A stretch of DNA of 64,000 nucleotides, from assembly GCF_014736495.1 (NCBI RefSeq), contig NZ_MDUX01000003.1:1-64000 (forward strand), given 5' to 3'. The DNA comes from Candidatus Dactylopiibacterium carminicum (GTDB taxonomy: Bacteria; Pseudomonadota; Gammaproteobacteria; Burkholderiales; Rhodocyclaceae). Each line of letters opens with the position of its first letter. The stretch's first letter is position 1. The notes beneath the pieces were generated by a model. It did no database searches, was not told the origin of the DNA, and saw only the letters and a program-made list of their open reading frames with translations. Both the position numbers and the translations under genes were made by a program. Below are positions 25,316 through 34,482 of this stretch, piece by piece.

Positions 25316-26836
25316 TCAGGCCGGCAGCCCGAGGAACAGCCGGTAGGCCGGATTGGCTGTTTCCTCGCTGTATTCGTAGCCTAGACGGTCGAGGAAGTGC
25401 TGGAAGGCCGCGTAGTCGCTGCGCGGCACCTGCATGCCGACGAGCACGCGGCCGTAGTCGGCACCGTGGTTGCGGTAGTGGAACAGGCTGATGTTCCAGT
25501 CCGAATGCAGATGATCGAGGAAGCGCGCCAGCGCGCCAGGCCGCTCGGGGAAGGTGAAACGGTACAACAGTTCGTTGTCGACCTGCGGGGCACGGCCGCC
25601 GACCAGATAGCGCAGGTGATCCTTGGCCATCTCGTCATCGGTGAGATCCTGCGTGGGGAGCCCGGCCGCACGTAGCTGGGCGATCAGCGCGTGGCTCTCG
25701 GCGCGGTCACGGATGGCGACGCCGGCGAAGACGTGGGCCTCGCTGGGGTCGGCATAGCGGTAGTTGAACTCCGTGACACTGCGTGCGCCGAGCAGGCTGC
25801 AGAACTGGCGGAAGCTGCCGGGGCGCTCGGGGATGGTCACGGCCAGCAGGGCTTCGCGTTGCTCGCCGACCTCGGCACGCTCGGCGACGAAGCGCAGGCG
25901 GTCGAAATTCACATTGGCACCGCTGGCCACGGCAGCCACCTGCGCGCCGGGCCGGCCTTCGCGCGCCAGCCAGGCCTTGGCGCCAGCCACGGCGAGTGCA
26001 CCGGCGGGCTCCAGGATGGCGCGGGTATCCTCGAATACGTCCTTGATCGCGGCACAGATCTCATCGGTATCGACGAGGATGGTTTCATCCACGTACTGGC
26101 GGGCCAGCCGGAAAGTCTCTTCGCCGATCTGTTTCACAGCCGCGCCGTCGGCGAACAGGCCCACACTGGCAAGGCGCACGCGCTCATTGGCTTCCAGCGC
26201 ACGGGTAAGCGTGGGGGCATCCACTGCTTCCACTCCGATCACGCGGGTGTGCGGACGCAGGCGCTTGATGTAGGCCGCCACGCCGGCGATCAGGCCGCCG
26301 CCACCGACGCAGCAGAACACCGCATCCAGCGCACCACGGTGCTGGCGCAGGATTTCCATGCCGATGGTGCCCTGGCCGGCGATCACGTCCGGATCATCGT
26401 AGGGGTGGATGAAAACCAGCCCTTCGCTGGTTTCCAGCTCGCGCGCACGGGCATAGGCGTCGTCGAAGGATTCGCCGGCCAGCACCACCTCGGCGCCGCG
26501 TGCCCGCACGGCCTCGACCTTGATCTCCGGCGTGGTCTGCGGCATCACGATCACCGCACGCACGTTCATCCGCTGCGCCACCAGCGCGACCCCCTGGGCG
26601 TGGTTGCCCGCCGAGGCGCAGATCACGCCCCGTGCGAGTTGCGCCGGGGAGAGCTGCGCCATCCGGTTGGCCGCGCCGCGCAGCTTGAAGGAGAAGACGG
26701 GTTGCAGATCCTCGCGCTTGAGCAGGATGTTGGCGCGCAGACGTTGCGAAAGCTTGGGCAGTGGGTCCAGCGGCGTTTCGATCGCGACGTCGTAGACCTG
26801 CGCGTTGAGGATGCGCTCAAGATAATCGATGGGCAT
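25316..26836 (-). CDS. ilvA: Threonine ammonia-lyase, biosynthetic (IlvA)
   Basis: A 506-residue PLP enzyme that deaminates threonine to 2-oxobutanoate, the first committed step of isoleucine synthesis. The catalytic domain (about 1-325) has VFSFKLRGAANRM with the PLP lysine, SAGNHAQGVAL and the glycine loop CCVGGGGLIAG. Two C-terminal ACT-like regulatory domains (about 335-410 and 430-505) begin REALLAVTIPERPGSF and LLYRFTFPERPGALARF, giving isoleucine feedback control as in the long form. ATG 26836 matches the family start (MPIDYLERILNAQVYDVA). RidA proteins elsewhere in the window would handle its enamine product. Confidence 0.97.
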   Translation of the reverse strand: MPIDYLERILNAQVYDVAIETPLDPLPKLSQRLRANILLKREDLQPVFSFKLRGAANRMAQLSPAQLARGVICASAGNHAQGVALVAQRMNVRAVIVMPQTTPEIKVEAVRARGAEVVLAGESFDDAYARARELETSEGLVFIHPYDDPDVIAGQGTIGMEILRQHRGALDAVFCCVGGGGLIAGVAAYIKRLRPHTRVIGVEAVDAPTLTRALEANERVRLASVGLFADGAAVKQIGEETFRLARQYVDETILVDTDEICAAIKDVFEDTRAILEPAGALAVAGAKAWLAREGRPGAQVAAVASGANVNFDRLRFVAERAEVGEQREALLAVTIPERPGSFRQFCSLLGARSVTEFNYRYADPSEAHVFAGVAIRDRAESHALIAQLRAAGLPTQDLTDDEMAKDHLRYLVGGRAPQVDNELLYRFTFPERPGALARFLDHLHSDWNISLFHYRNHGADYGRVLVGMQVPRSDYAAFQHFLDRLGYEYSEETANPAYRLFLGLPA

Positions 26837-26904
26837 GCCGGGCAGCCTTGCAGGCAAAGGCGGCATGGTGCGGCGAAGCCGCCCGGCATGCAAGCCGTCC
26901 GACG

Positions 26905-27783
26905 TCAGTCCAGGCGCTGAACCTGGGCGTGCTCGAAGTGGCCGGTCTGATAATCCCGCAATGCCTGCTGGATCTGCTCGGCGGAGTTCATCACGAAGGG
27001 GCCGTATTGCGCGATCGGCTCGTTCAAGGGCGCACCTGCCACCAGGATGGCACGCGCGGCCTCTTCCGCATGGATGTGCACGCCGTCGCCGGTGTTGGCG
27101 AGGATTGCCATGTGGCGATCCTTGACCCGCGTGTCTGCGGTTTCGATGGCGCCGCGATACACGTACAGGAAAGCGTTGTGAGCCGCGGGCAGCGGCTGCT
27201 CGAAACGGCTGCCGGCGGGCAGATGCAGGTCGAGGAATAGGGGTTGCGTCACCGGGCGCTGCATGGCACCGGCCACACCATGGCTCTCGCCGGCCAGTAC
27301 GCGCACGGTCACGCCTTCCGGCGTGGTGAGTTCCGGAATCGTCCTGGCGGGGATGTCGCGGTAGGCCGGCGGGCGGAGTTTGTCCTGCGCGGGCAGGTTG
27401 AGCCAGAGCTGGAAGCCTTCCATCAGACCCTCTTCCTGCTCGGGCAGCTCGGAGTGGATCAGGCCGCTGCCGGCAATCATCCACTGGGCGCTGCCAGGAC
27501 CAAGCAGACCGGAATTGCCGCCGCAGTCGTGGTGGCGCATGCGGCCCGCAAGCATGTAGGTCACTGTTTCGAAGCCGCGATGCGGGTGGTTGGGGAAGCC
27601 GCCGATGTAGTCGTCCGCATGCTCGTTGCGAAAGGCGTCGAGCATCAGGAAGGGGTCCAGCCGGCGTTGCAGGTCGTGGGTGAGCACACGCGTGAGCTTG
27701 ACGCCGGCACCATCCGAAGTGGCGATGCCAGCGACCAGGCGCTCGACCGGACGGGGCGAAAGGATTGGGGTCGGGGATGTCAT
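26905..27783 (-). CDS. Pirin family protein
   Basis: A 292-residue bicupin pirin. The N-terminal cupin has the metal-binding pattern FPNHPHRGFETVTYML (two His and Glu) and GSGLIHSELPEQEEG (His), so the iron site looks intact. The C-terminal cupin is conserved as FLDLHLPAGSRFEQPLP. Bacterial pirins such as YhhW can act as quercetin 2,3-dioxygenases, but the physiological role is generally unknown. It is downstream of azoR on the same strand (gap about 70 bases), so both may be controlled by the divergent LysR regulator; pirin and quinone/azo reductase genes are commonly paired. Confidence 0.92.
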   Translation of the reverse strand: MTSPTPILSPRPVERLVAGIATSDGAGVKLTRVLTHDLQRRLDPFLMLDAFRNEHADDYIGGFPNHPHRGFETVTYMLAGRMRHHDCGGNSGLLGPGSAQWMIAGSGLIHSELPEQEEGLMEGFQLWLNLPAQDKLRPPAYRDIPARTIPELTTPEGVTVRVLAGESHGVAGAMQRPVTQPLFLDLHLPAGSRFEQPLPAAHNAFLYVYRGAIETADTRVKDRHMAILANTGDGVHIHAEEAARAILVAGAPLNEPIAQYGPFVMNSAEQIQQALRDYQTGHFEHAQVQRLD

Positions 27784-27855
27784 TGCAGTCTCCTGTCGGG
27801 GCTGCCGTCCACCCGTCTGTATGCGGGCGGTACGGCGAGGGAGCGGGCTACGAGC

Positions 27856-28449
27856 TCAGAGTGCCAGGGTGGCGATCTCGGCGTCGGCGTCGGCAAAAGC
27901 CTTGGTCGCTGCGTCTTCACCCAGGGACAGGCCTTCGGCGTGAATGAAGGTGATGTCTTTCATGCCCAGGAAGCCCAGCACGCTCTTGAGGTAGGGCACC
28001 TGGCTGTCCGCCGGGGTGTCCTTGTAGAGGCCGCCGCGCGCCAGTGCGATATAGACCTTCTTACCCTTGAGCAGGCCTTCGGGGCCGTTCTCGGTGTAAC
28101 GGAAGGTGGTGCCGGCGCGGCAGATGGCGTCGATCCAGGCCTTGAGCTGCACGGGCACGCCGAAGTTGTACATCGGCACGCCGATCACGATGGCGTCAGC
28201 CGCCTGGACTTCGGCGATGGTTGCGTCGTCGATGGCGGCGCGCGCGGCCTGTGCCGGGCTGCGTGCATCGGTCGGCGTGAACAGGGCGCCGAGCGCGGCT
28301 TCGTCGAGGATGGGCTGGGCGCTGGCATCGCGCAGCGTGAGGCTGGCGGCAGGCGAGAGCGCTTGCAGGCGGGCGGTGATGGCGCTGGCCAGGCGGGTGG
28401 AGGCGGAAGCGACGCCGCGTACGCTGGAATTCACTTGCAGGATGTTCAT
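27856..28449 (-). CDS. azoR: FMN-dependent NADH:quinone/azo reductase AzoR
   Basis: A 197-residue flavodoxin-fold reductase that reduces quinones and azo compounds with NADH. The N-terminal phosphate-binding part reads [18 protein letters not shown]; the flavin-binding motif [45 protein letters not shown] is typical of Azo[36 protein letters not shown] follows. It is transcribed divergently from the LysR regulator at 28566, with a palindromic operator candidate between, the usual arrangement for quinone-responsive azoR control. Confidence 0.94.
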   Translation of the reverse strand: MNILQVNSSVRGVASASTRLASAITARLQALSPAASLTLRDASAQPILDEAALGALFTPTDARSPAQAARAAIDDATIAEVQAADAIVIGVPMYNFGVPVQLKAWIDAICRAGTTFRYTENGPEGLLKGKKVYIALARGGLYKDTPADSQVPYLKSVLGFLGMKDITFIHAEGLSLGEDAATKAFADADAEIATLAL

Positions 28450-28511
28450 GATGATCTCCGTGAGGGGTGAGGCAGACTATAGGCTGATCACGGATGAGAC
28501 AGAAGTACCTA

Positions 28512-28541
28512 ATCTGGATATCATCGTTCCAGATATGGAAC
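28512..28541. promoter_or_regulatory. Overlapping palindromes, probable LysR operator between azoR and its regulator
   Basis: ATCTGGA (28512-28518), nine bases, TCCAGAT (28528-28534) is a perfect 7-bp inverted repeat. A second one, GTTCC (28526-28530), six bases, GGAAC (28537-28541), overlaps it. Both lie in the 116-base divergent spacer, 25-54 bases before the lysR ATG and about 63-92 before azoR, where a LysR-type regulator would bind. Confidence 0.7.
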
Positions 28542-28565
28542 AATTGATCCGGACTTGATCTCCGT

Positions 28566-29462
28566 ATGGAACTGGACGCCAACGATCTCCTGCTGTTTGC
28601 GCGCGTGGCCGAAGCCGGGAGCTTCTCCGCCGCGGCAGAGCGTGCGGGACTGCCAAAATCCACATTGTCCCGGCGTATCGCGGCGCTGGAGAACCGCCTG
28701 GGCGAGCGTCTGTTCACCCGTAGCACCCGGCGTCTGCAGATCACCGATTTCGGAACCGGCATCCTCGAACACGCCCGCCGCCTGCTCGAAGAAACCGAAG
28801 CCGTGCAGGCGCTCGCGCAATACCGGCAGGCTGCGCCACGCGGCCGCCTGCGTGTCTCGATGCCGCCGGATTTCGCCGAGTGGTTGCTGGCGCCGCTCTT
28901 TCTGCAGTTTGCCGCCAGCTATCCGGAGCTCAGGCTGGAGCTGGATCTTTCCTCACGCCGTGTCGACATCATCGGCGAACAGTTCGACCTTGCCTTGCGG
29001 GTCACCACCCGATTGCCGGATGACGCCACCCTGGTGGCACGGCGTCTGTTTGACCTGCACAGTGGCTTGTACGCCAGCCCGGCCTATCTGCAGCGCTTCG
29101 GTACGCCGACACGCCCCGAGGAATTGCTGCAGCACACCGCCTTGGGGTTGATCGGCAGCAGTGGCGAAGCCCAGCGCTGGCAACTCGGCAAGGCAGGCGC
29201 GCACTGGGAGGGGCTGCCGGCGGGGCCGCTGGCTGCCAATTCGGTCAACCTGCTGCGTCTGCTGGTCTGTCACGGACTGGGCATTGCCGGGCTGGCCGAG
29301 CGTTTCGTGGCCGATTCCGTGGCTCAGGGCCTGCTGGTACGGGTGTTGCCTGAGTGGCGTCTGCCTTCCGTCACCGTTTGGGCCGTGATGCCCGGACGCA
29401 GACTGATGCCGGCGCGCACGAAGGTGTTTCTTGATGCTTTGCAGGGCTGGCTGGCACGATAG
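28566..29462 (+). CDS. LysR-family transcriptional regulator
   Basis: A 298-residue LysR-type regulator. The N-terminal winged HTH reads LLLFARVAEAGSFSAAAERAGLPKSTLSRRIAALENRLGERLFTRSTRRL; the C-terminal effector domain (about 90-295) has VSMPPDFAEWLLAPLFLQF and the family's LRLLVCHGLGIAGLAERFV. The best-known relatives with this start regulate divergent quinone reductase or efflux genes. Given its location and the palindromes in the spacer, it probably controls azoR and perhaps the pirin gene behind it. The inducer is unknown. Confidence 0.92.
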   Translation: MELDANDLLLFARVAEAGSFSAAAERAGLPKSTLSRRIAALENRLGERLFTRSTRRLQITDFGTGILEHARRLLEETEAVQALAQYRQAAPRGRLRVSMPPDFAEWLLAPLFLQFAASYPELRLELDLSSRRVDIIGEQFDLALRVTTRLPDDATLVARRLFDLHSGLYASPAYLQRFGTPTRPEELLQHTALGLIGSSGEAQRWQLGKAGAHWEGLPAGPLAANSVNLLRLLVCHGLGIAGLAERFVADSVAQGLLVRVLPEWRLPSVTVWAVMPGRRLMPARTKVFLDALQGWLAR

Positions 29463-29493
29463 CGGGCAAATCATCCACAAGAGGAGACTCGCG

Positions 29494-29706
29494 ATGGCCA
29501 TCATCCGCAAACCCATCAATCGCGGTGGCATCAAATCGGCGGGCTATGACCGTGCCAGCCGCATCCTGGAGATCGAGTTCTCCAATGGCAGGCTCGTGCA
29601 GCAAACGAATGTCGGCGAAGAGATCGCGACGCGTTTTCTTGCGAGCAGCTCACCGGCCGGCTACTACCAGGACAAGATCGAAGAGGAATACGCCATCAAG
29701 CGTTGA
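29494..29706 (+). CDS. KTSC domain small protein
   Basis: A 70-residue protein consisting of one KTSC domain: SAGYDRASRILEIEFSNGRLVQQTNVGEEIATRFLASSSPAGYYQDKI. The domain is named after lysine-tRNA synthetase C-terminal-like proteins and often appears in phage or stress contexts; function is unknown. ATG 29494 follows GAGGAGA at a normal distance. It lies 31 bases after the lysR stop and before a 5'-nucleotidase gene. Confidence 0.85.
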   Translation: MAIIRKPINRGGIKSAGYDRASRILEIEFSNGRLVQQTNVGEEIATRFLASSSPAGYYQDKIEEEYAIKR

Positions 29707-29766
29707 GCCTTGCCGTGAAGCGGGCTTCGCGGCAGCATGGCTGCTTCCTGATTACGGCCCTTCGCC

Positions 29767-30696
29767 ATGGCATATCCGATCGAAAAGAAACTGGTCATCG
29801 GTGTCGCGTCCAGCGCGCTGTTCGATCTTTCCGAGTCCGATGCGATCTTCCGTGCGCAAGGCGTGGAGGAATACCGCAGGCACCAGGAAGCGAATCTCGA
29901 CCAGCCGCTCCCCAAAGGCGTGGCCTTTCCCTTCATCCGCCGCTTTCTCGGCATCAATGCGGCCTTCCCGAAGGAGCTGCCGGTTGAGGTGGTGCTGCTT
30001 TCGCGCAATTCACCCGAAACGGGATTGCGCGTGTTCCGCTTCCGCCATTACGGGCTGGACATCACGCGTGCAGGGTTCATGGCAGGGCATGCGCCCTATG
30101 AATACATTCCTGCCTTCAATGCTTCGCTGTTTCTCAGTGCCCATGAGGATGACGTGCGCCAGGCCGTGGCGGCCGGCTATCCTGCCGGGGCGGTGCTGCC
30201 TTCGCAGGTGCCGGATGACGAGACGGATGGACAGTTGCGGGTGGCGTTCGACTTCGATGGCGTGATCGCTGACGACGAGGCTGAGGCGATCTTCAAGAAG
30301 AATCACGATCTGGACGAATTCGAGGCTTACGAAACCAGCAAGCGCGCCATTCCGCACCGGCCGGGGCCGCTGGCGGACCTCTTCCAGAAACTCTCGGCCT
30401 TGCAGCAATTGGAGCAACAGCGTCTGCTGCGCGAGCCCGGTCACCGCAAGATCCTGCGTATCTCCATCGTCACCGCGCGCAATGCGCCGAACCACGAGCG
30501 CGTGGTCACCACCCTGAAGAGCTGGGGGGTAGAGGCTGACGAAGCCTTCTTCCTCGGGGGCATGGAAAAATCCCGCATTCTTTCGGTGCTGCGCCCGCAC
30601 ATGTTTTTCGACGACCAGCGCAGTCATCTGCGCAGCCCCGGCGACGATATTCCGATGGTGCATGTGCCGTTCGGTGTGGCCAACCCCGTGGCCTGA
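29767..30696 (+). CDS. 5'-nucleotidase (PF06189 type)
   Basis: A 309-residue cytosolic nucleotidase of the PF06189 family, predicted to dephosphorylate nucleoside monophosphates. Family features: EKKLVIGVASSALFDLSESD at the N-terminus, the DFDGVIADDEAE motif (an HAD-like Asp-x-Asp) near residue 160, VTARNAPNHERVVTTLKSWG, and FLGGMEKSRILSVLRPHMFFDDQRSHL. It stands alone after the KTSC gene. The homolog in animals is cytosolic 5'-nucleotidase IA; bacterial roles are not well characterised. Confidence 0.9.
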   Translation: MAYPIEKKLVIGVASSALFDLSESDAIFRAQGVEEYRRHQEANLDQPLPKGVAFPFIRRFLGINAAFPKELPVEVVLLSRNSPETGLRVFRFRHYGLDITRAGFMAGHAPYEYIPAFNASLFLSAHEDDVRQAVAAGYPAGAVLPSQVPDDETDGQLRVAFDFDGVIADDEAEAIFKKNHDLDEFEAYETSKRAIPHRPGPLADLFQKLSALQQLEQQRLLREPGHRKILRISIVTARNAPNHERVVTTLKSWGVEADEAFFLGGMEKSRILSVLRPHMFFDDQRSHLRSPGDDIPMVHVPFGVANPVA

Positions 30697-30899
30697 GCGC
30701 GCCCAGGCCTTTGGCCTGCCTGAGTGGGCACATGGGATTTTCCCCGGCATTGTCGATAACACCGCCAGGCCCGCCCCGGATGCGGGCTGCAGGCGTGTAC
30801 GCCATGCGCCGGAGGCTTCAGCCTGCCATCCTCCCGCAGCAACGTGGCGACTCACCCGTCGTCCATGAGAGCCGGCAGACAGATCAGGGAGCGTCCGTC

Positions 30900-32518
30900 A
30901 TGCGTCTGACCATCACCCATCGCCTTGTCATCATGATCACTGGTGCCGTACTTGCCCTGTTGCTGGTGGGAGGTTCGGCATTCCGGGCCATCACCGATCT
31001 GCAGGTGAGCCTGACGGATACGAACGAGAACGTGATCCCGAGCATCAGCCTGATCGATGATGTGCAGGTCCAGATGCTGCGCCTGCACCTTGGGGTGGTG
31101 ACCTATGTCCTGACGCCGGACACCAGTTCCAGGGGACAGGCCGAGGGGCCGTGCGGCAGGTGGAGGAATCCCTGGCGAAGAGCATCGCCGCCTATGAACC
31201 CTTGGTCTCCGATGCCACTGACCGGGCCAATTACGACAAGATGAAGAGTGCTGCCGCGATCTACGTGCAGATGCTGCCGAAAGTACTCGAACTGGCTCGA
31301 ACGGAGAATTCCCCTGCGGCGGCCGATCTGCTGCGTACGGAAATCACCCCCGCAGGCAATGCCGCGTTCGAGGCACTGAAGATCGTGACCGATTACAACC
31401 GGCAACTGGGGCAGAGCATGCAGAGCACTTCGGCGGAGACGGCCAGGCATAGCTACTGGCTGGTGCTGACAGTGATCGTCGTCGCCGTCCTGGTGGTGGT
31501 GGGTACGGGCTGGCTACTTATCCGCAGCATCGGCCTGGCTGTGCAGGGCATGCAAGACACCGTGAAACGGATCGAGACCACCCCGGATTTCACCTTGAGG
31601 GCGCCAGTACGCCACCACAATGAAATCGGTGAGACGGCGATCGCACTCAACAGTCTGATTGTGCGCATGCAGGAGAACCTGAAGGAGATCGCGGGCGATG
31701 CGCAGCAATTGGCAAATGCCTCCGAACGTCTGTCAAACACGTCCAATGAAGTGGCGGAGGCCGCCAACCAGCAAAGTTCGGCGGCAGCCTCCATGGCGGC
31801 CACCATGGAAGAAATGACGGTGAGTATCAATCACGTGGGGGATCGTGCCACCGAGGCCAACATGCTCTCGGTTGAGTCTGGCCGGCTGGCGGAGGATGGT
31901 AGCGAGGTCATCGGTCAGACCGTGACCGATATCAATGAGATCGCCCACGTGGTGGAGGATGCTGCCGGGCAGATCCGGGCGCTGGAGAATCATAGTCAGA
32001 ACATTTCGCGAGTGATTGCGGTCATCCGGGATGTCGCCGACCAGACCAACCTGCTGGCGCTCAATGCTGCTATTGAGGCGGCGCGTGCGGGCGAACAGGG
32101 GAGGGGCTTCGCCGTGGTGGCCGACGAAGTGCGCAAGCTGGCCGAGCGCACTTCTTCCTCTACCCAGGAAATCACCAGCATGATCGATGCTGTGCGCAAC
32201 GGCGCCCAGCAGGCCGTTACCGGCATGGCGCATGCCGTCGAGCGCGTGAGTGCAAGGGTCGACCGTGCACGCAACGCCAGCCTCGCAATCCAGCAGATCA
32301 GCACGGGCAGTCATAGCGCGGTGGAGATGGTGGGCGAGATCACCAGTGCGATCCGTGAGCAAAGCGCGGCCAGCACCAGCATCGCACAGCAGGTGGAGCA
32401 CATCGCCACCATGGCCGAGCAAAGCAGTGCGGCTGCTCATGGCAGTGCCGAAGCCGCGCGCCAGCTTGATCAATTGGCCGAGCGCATGCAGCGGATCGTG
32501 GCAGGCTATCGGCTGTAG
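30900..32518 (+). pseudogene. Methyl-accepting chemotaxis protein, frameshifted in the sensor domain
   Basis: A transmembrane chemoreceptor. From ATG 30900 the first helix (RLVIMITGAVLALLLVGG) and the 4HB-type periplasmic domain run to about 31145, where the frame is lost and stops at 31244. The correct frame resumes with [26 protein letters not shown], a second helix (31450-31510), HAMP, and the signalling domain with [38 protein letters not shown]. Adding one G to GGGG at 31145-31148 gives 539 residues, the family norm. A start at 31151 alone would lack the first helix. It suggests a chemotactic host. Confidence 0.88.
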
Positions 32519-32536
32519 GGGCCCAGCCTCAAACAA

Positions 32537-32567
32537 AACGCCCGACACCTTGCGGTGGCCGGGCGTT
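32537..32567. terminator. Shared terminator between the chemoreceptor and rpoH genes
   Basis: AACGCCCG (32537-32544) pairs with CGGGCGTT (32560-32567) around a loop that can itself pair (CACC...GGTG). AAAA precedes and TTGTTG follows, so it can serve both convergent genes. Confidence 0.8.
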
Positions 32568-32588
32568 GTTGTGTATGGGAAGGCGGGA

Positions 32589-33437
32589 TCAGGCGCTCAG
32601 CGCCAGCCGCATCTTCTGCATGGCTTTGGCTTCGATCTGGCGGATGCGCTCGGCCGAGACGCCGTATTCGGCAGCCAGCTCGTGCAGCGTGGCAGGATTG
32701 TCCTCGACCAGCCAGCGGCGCGCGACGATGTTGCGGCTGCGCTCATCCAGGCTGGCCAGCGCGCCTTTCAGGCCTTCATCGGCCAGGCGTTCGGCCTGCG
32801 CGGTGGCGAGCACCTCGACCGGTTCGGCGGAGTCGTCGGCCAGCCAGTCGATGGGCGCCATGCGTTCATCGTCCTCGTCGCTGCCACGATCGATGGCGAC
32901 TTCGCCTCCGGCAAAACGGGTCTCCATCTCGACGACCTCTTCGGGCTTCACTCCTAGCTTGCCGGCGATGCCCTGCACATCCTCCGGCGACAGTGAACTG
33001 CCCTCGCCGCGCAGGCTGCGCAGGTTGAAGAAGAGCTTGCGCTGAGCCTTGGTGGTGGCGATCTTCACCAAGCGCCAGTTGCGCACGATGTACTCGTGGA
33101 TCTCGGCCTTGATCCAGTGGATGGCGAAGGAGACCAGGCGCACACCACGATCCGGGTCGAAACGCTTCACCGCCTTCATCAGGCCGATGTTGCCTTCCTG
33201 GATCAGGTCGGCGTGCGGCAGACCGTAGCCGAGGTAGTTGCGTGCGATCGACACCACCAGGCGCAGGTGCGAGAGCACCAGCTGGCGGGCGGCATCCAGA
33301 TCGTTGTCGTTCTTCAGGCGCAGAGCCAGGTCATGCTCCTGCTCTTCGGTGAGCAACGGGTAGCGATTGACGGCCTGCACATACTGATCGATGTTGCCCA
33401 GTGGATTCGGGACCGGGAAAGCCAACGCTTGCGTCAT
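32589..33437 (-). CDS. rpoH: RNA polymerase heat-shock sigma factor RpoH (sigma-32)
   Basis: A 282-residue sigma-70 family factor that directs RNA polymerase to heat-shock promoters. Region 2 has LVLSHLRLVVSIARNYLGYGLPHADLIQEGNIGLMKAVKRFDPDRGVRLVSFAIHWIKAEIHEYI; the RpoH box follows as ATTKAQRKLFFNLRSL; region 4 has ERSRNIVARRWL and ELAAEYGVSAERIRQIEAKAMQKM. ATG 33437 follows a GGAGTAG site. A perfect CIRCE element lies 43 bases upstream, implying HrcA repression. Gene order ftsE-ftsX-rpoH is the conserved proteobacterial one. Confidence 0.98.
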   Translation of the reverse strand: MTQALAFPVPNPLGNIDQYVQAVNRYPLLTEEQEHDLALRLKNDNDLDAARQLVLSHLRLVVSIARNYLGYGLPHADLIQEGNIGLMKAVKRFDPDRGVRLVSFAIHWIKAEIHEYIVRNWRLVKIATTKAQRKLFFNLRSLRGEGSSLSPEDVQGIAGKLGVKPEEVVEMETRFAGGEVAIDRGSDEDDERMAPIDWLADDSAEPVEVLATAQAERLADEGLKGALASLDERSRNIVARRWLVEDNPATLHELAAEYGVSAERIRQIEAKAMQKMRLALSA

Positions 33438-33480
33438 GTTTCTACTCCTGGAAACAGTGTGGGCGGCGCCCAACTGAAAT

Positions 33481-33507
33481 TTAGCACTCGCGACCTTCGA
33501 GTGCTAA
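33481..33507 (-). promoter_or_regulatory. Perfect CIRCE element (HrcA operator) before rpoH
   Basis: TTAGCACTC (33481-33489), nine bases, GAGTGCTAA (33499-33507): every base of both consensus arms is matched. It sits 43 bases upstream of the rpoH ATG and about 70 bases after the ftsX stop, so it most likely controls rpoH and not ftsX. Confidence 0.95.
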
Positions 33508-33576
33508 CAGGGCAGATTGTTCGCTCAGTCGAGCAGATTTTGCAAGCAAGTCTCTTTATGTCCGGGCTGCGGATGT

Positions 33577-34482
33577 TTATTCCGCGGCCCGGTCATGCAG
33601 ATGGCGGCGCACGGAAAGCCCGGCGCCAAGCCAGCCGAGCAGTGCGGCAAAGATCAGCAGCGCGGCGATCTGCAGCACGTCGGCGCCATGCAGGTCGAGC
33701 ACCACGTTGTAGCTGCGTGCCAGTGCGATCAGGCGTGGCGCGAGCAGGGCCAGCGAGCCGCTGACCAGCCCCCAGGCGAGCAGACCGCCAAGCAGCCCCT
33801 GGAGCAGACCGAAATAGAGGAAAGGCCGGCGCACGTAATTGCGCGTAACGCCCAACAGCAGGCTGACGGCGATTTCGTGGCGCTGCGTGAGGATCTGCAG
33901 GCGGATGGTGTTGAAAGTGACGATGACCAGTGCCGCGCCAAGCAGTGCGCCCAGCAGCAGCATGCTCCAGCGCGCCAGTTGCAGCATGGCGTGCAGGCGC
34001 TCCACCCAGGCGGAGTCGAGCTGCACATGCTCGACTTCCGGCATGGCCGTGAGGGCTGTGGCCAGTGCCTTGAAAAGTTCAGGGTCTTCGCTGCCGGGTT
34101 CGAGCACGAAGGCATCGGGCAAGGGGTTGTCGCCCAGGACTTCGGTCACGTCGGCGAAGCCGCCGCGCGCAGCCAGTTGTTTGAGGGCGAGGTCACGCGG
34201 CACGAAGCGTAGCGCTGCGATTCGCTTGTCCGCACGCAGACGGGTTTCGACGGCCTGAAGCTGCGTGGGTGCCACGTTCCTGTGCAGGAAAACGCTGATT
34301 TCCGGCTTGCCAGACATGCCATGAGCCAGACCGGAAAGGTTGTCGATCAACACATAACCCAGCGCCGGCAGGGTCAGTGCGATGGCCACCACGAGGCTGG
34401 AGAGCAGGGTGCCCAGCGGTTTGCCGAGCAGGCGGCGCAAGGCTTGCCGAAGTGCCATGCGGTGCGGGTGGAGGTTGATCAT
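33577..34482 (-). CDS. ftsX: Cell division protein FtsX
   Basis: A 301-residue inner-membrane permease-like partner of FtsE; the complex controls peptidoglycan hydrolases at the septum. Four membrane helices are visible: one near residue 25-45 (LLSSLVVAIALTLPALGYVLI), a periplasmic domain (about 55-165), and three in the C-terminal half (MLLLGALLGAALVIVTFNTIRL, LYFGLLQGLLGGLLAWGLV, IAALLIFAALLGWLGAGLSVRRHL). The start overlaps the ftsE stop by four bases. The CIRCE-controlled rpoH follows. Confidence 0.95.
   Translation of the reverse strand: MINLHPHRMALRQALRRLLGKPLGTLLSSLVVAIALTLPALGYVLIDNLSGLAHGMSGKPEISVFLHRNVAPTQLQAVETRLRADKRIAALRFVPRDLALKQLAARGGFADVTEVLGDNPLPDAFVLEPGSEDPELFKALATALTAMPEVEHVQLDSAWVERLHAMLQLARWSMLLLGALLGAALVIVTFNTIRLQILTQRHEIAVSLLLGVTRNYVRRPFLYFGLLQGLLGGLLAWGLVSGSLALLAPRLIALARSYNVVLDLHGADVLQIAALLIFAALLGWLGAGLSVRRHLHDRAAE

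Noticed and set aside
25691-26920. 409-residue plus-strand frame
   Set aside because: Antisense to ilvA, which has a complete and well-conserved reading frame.
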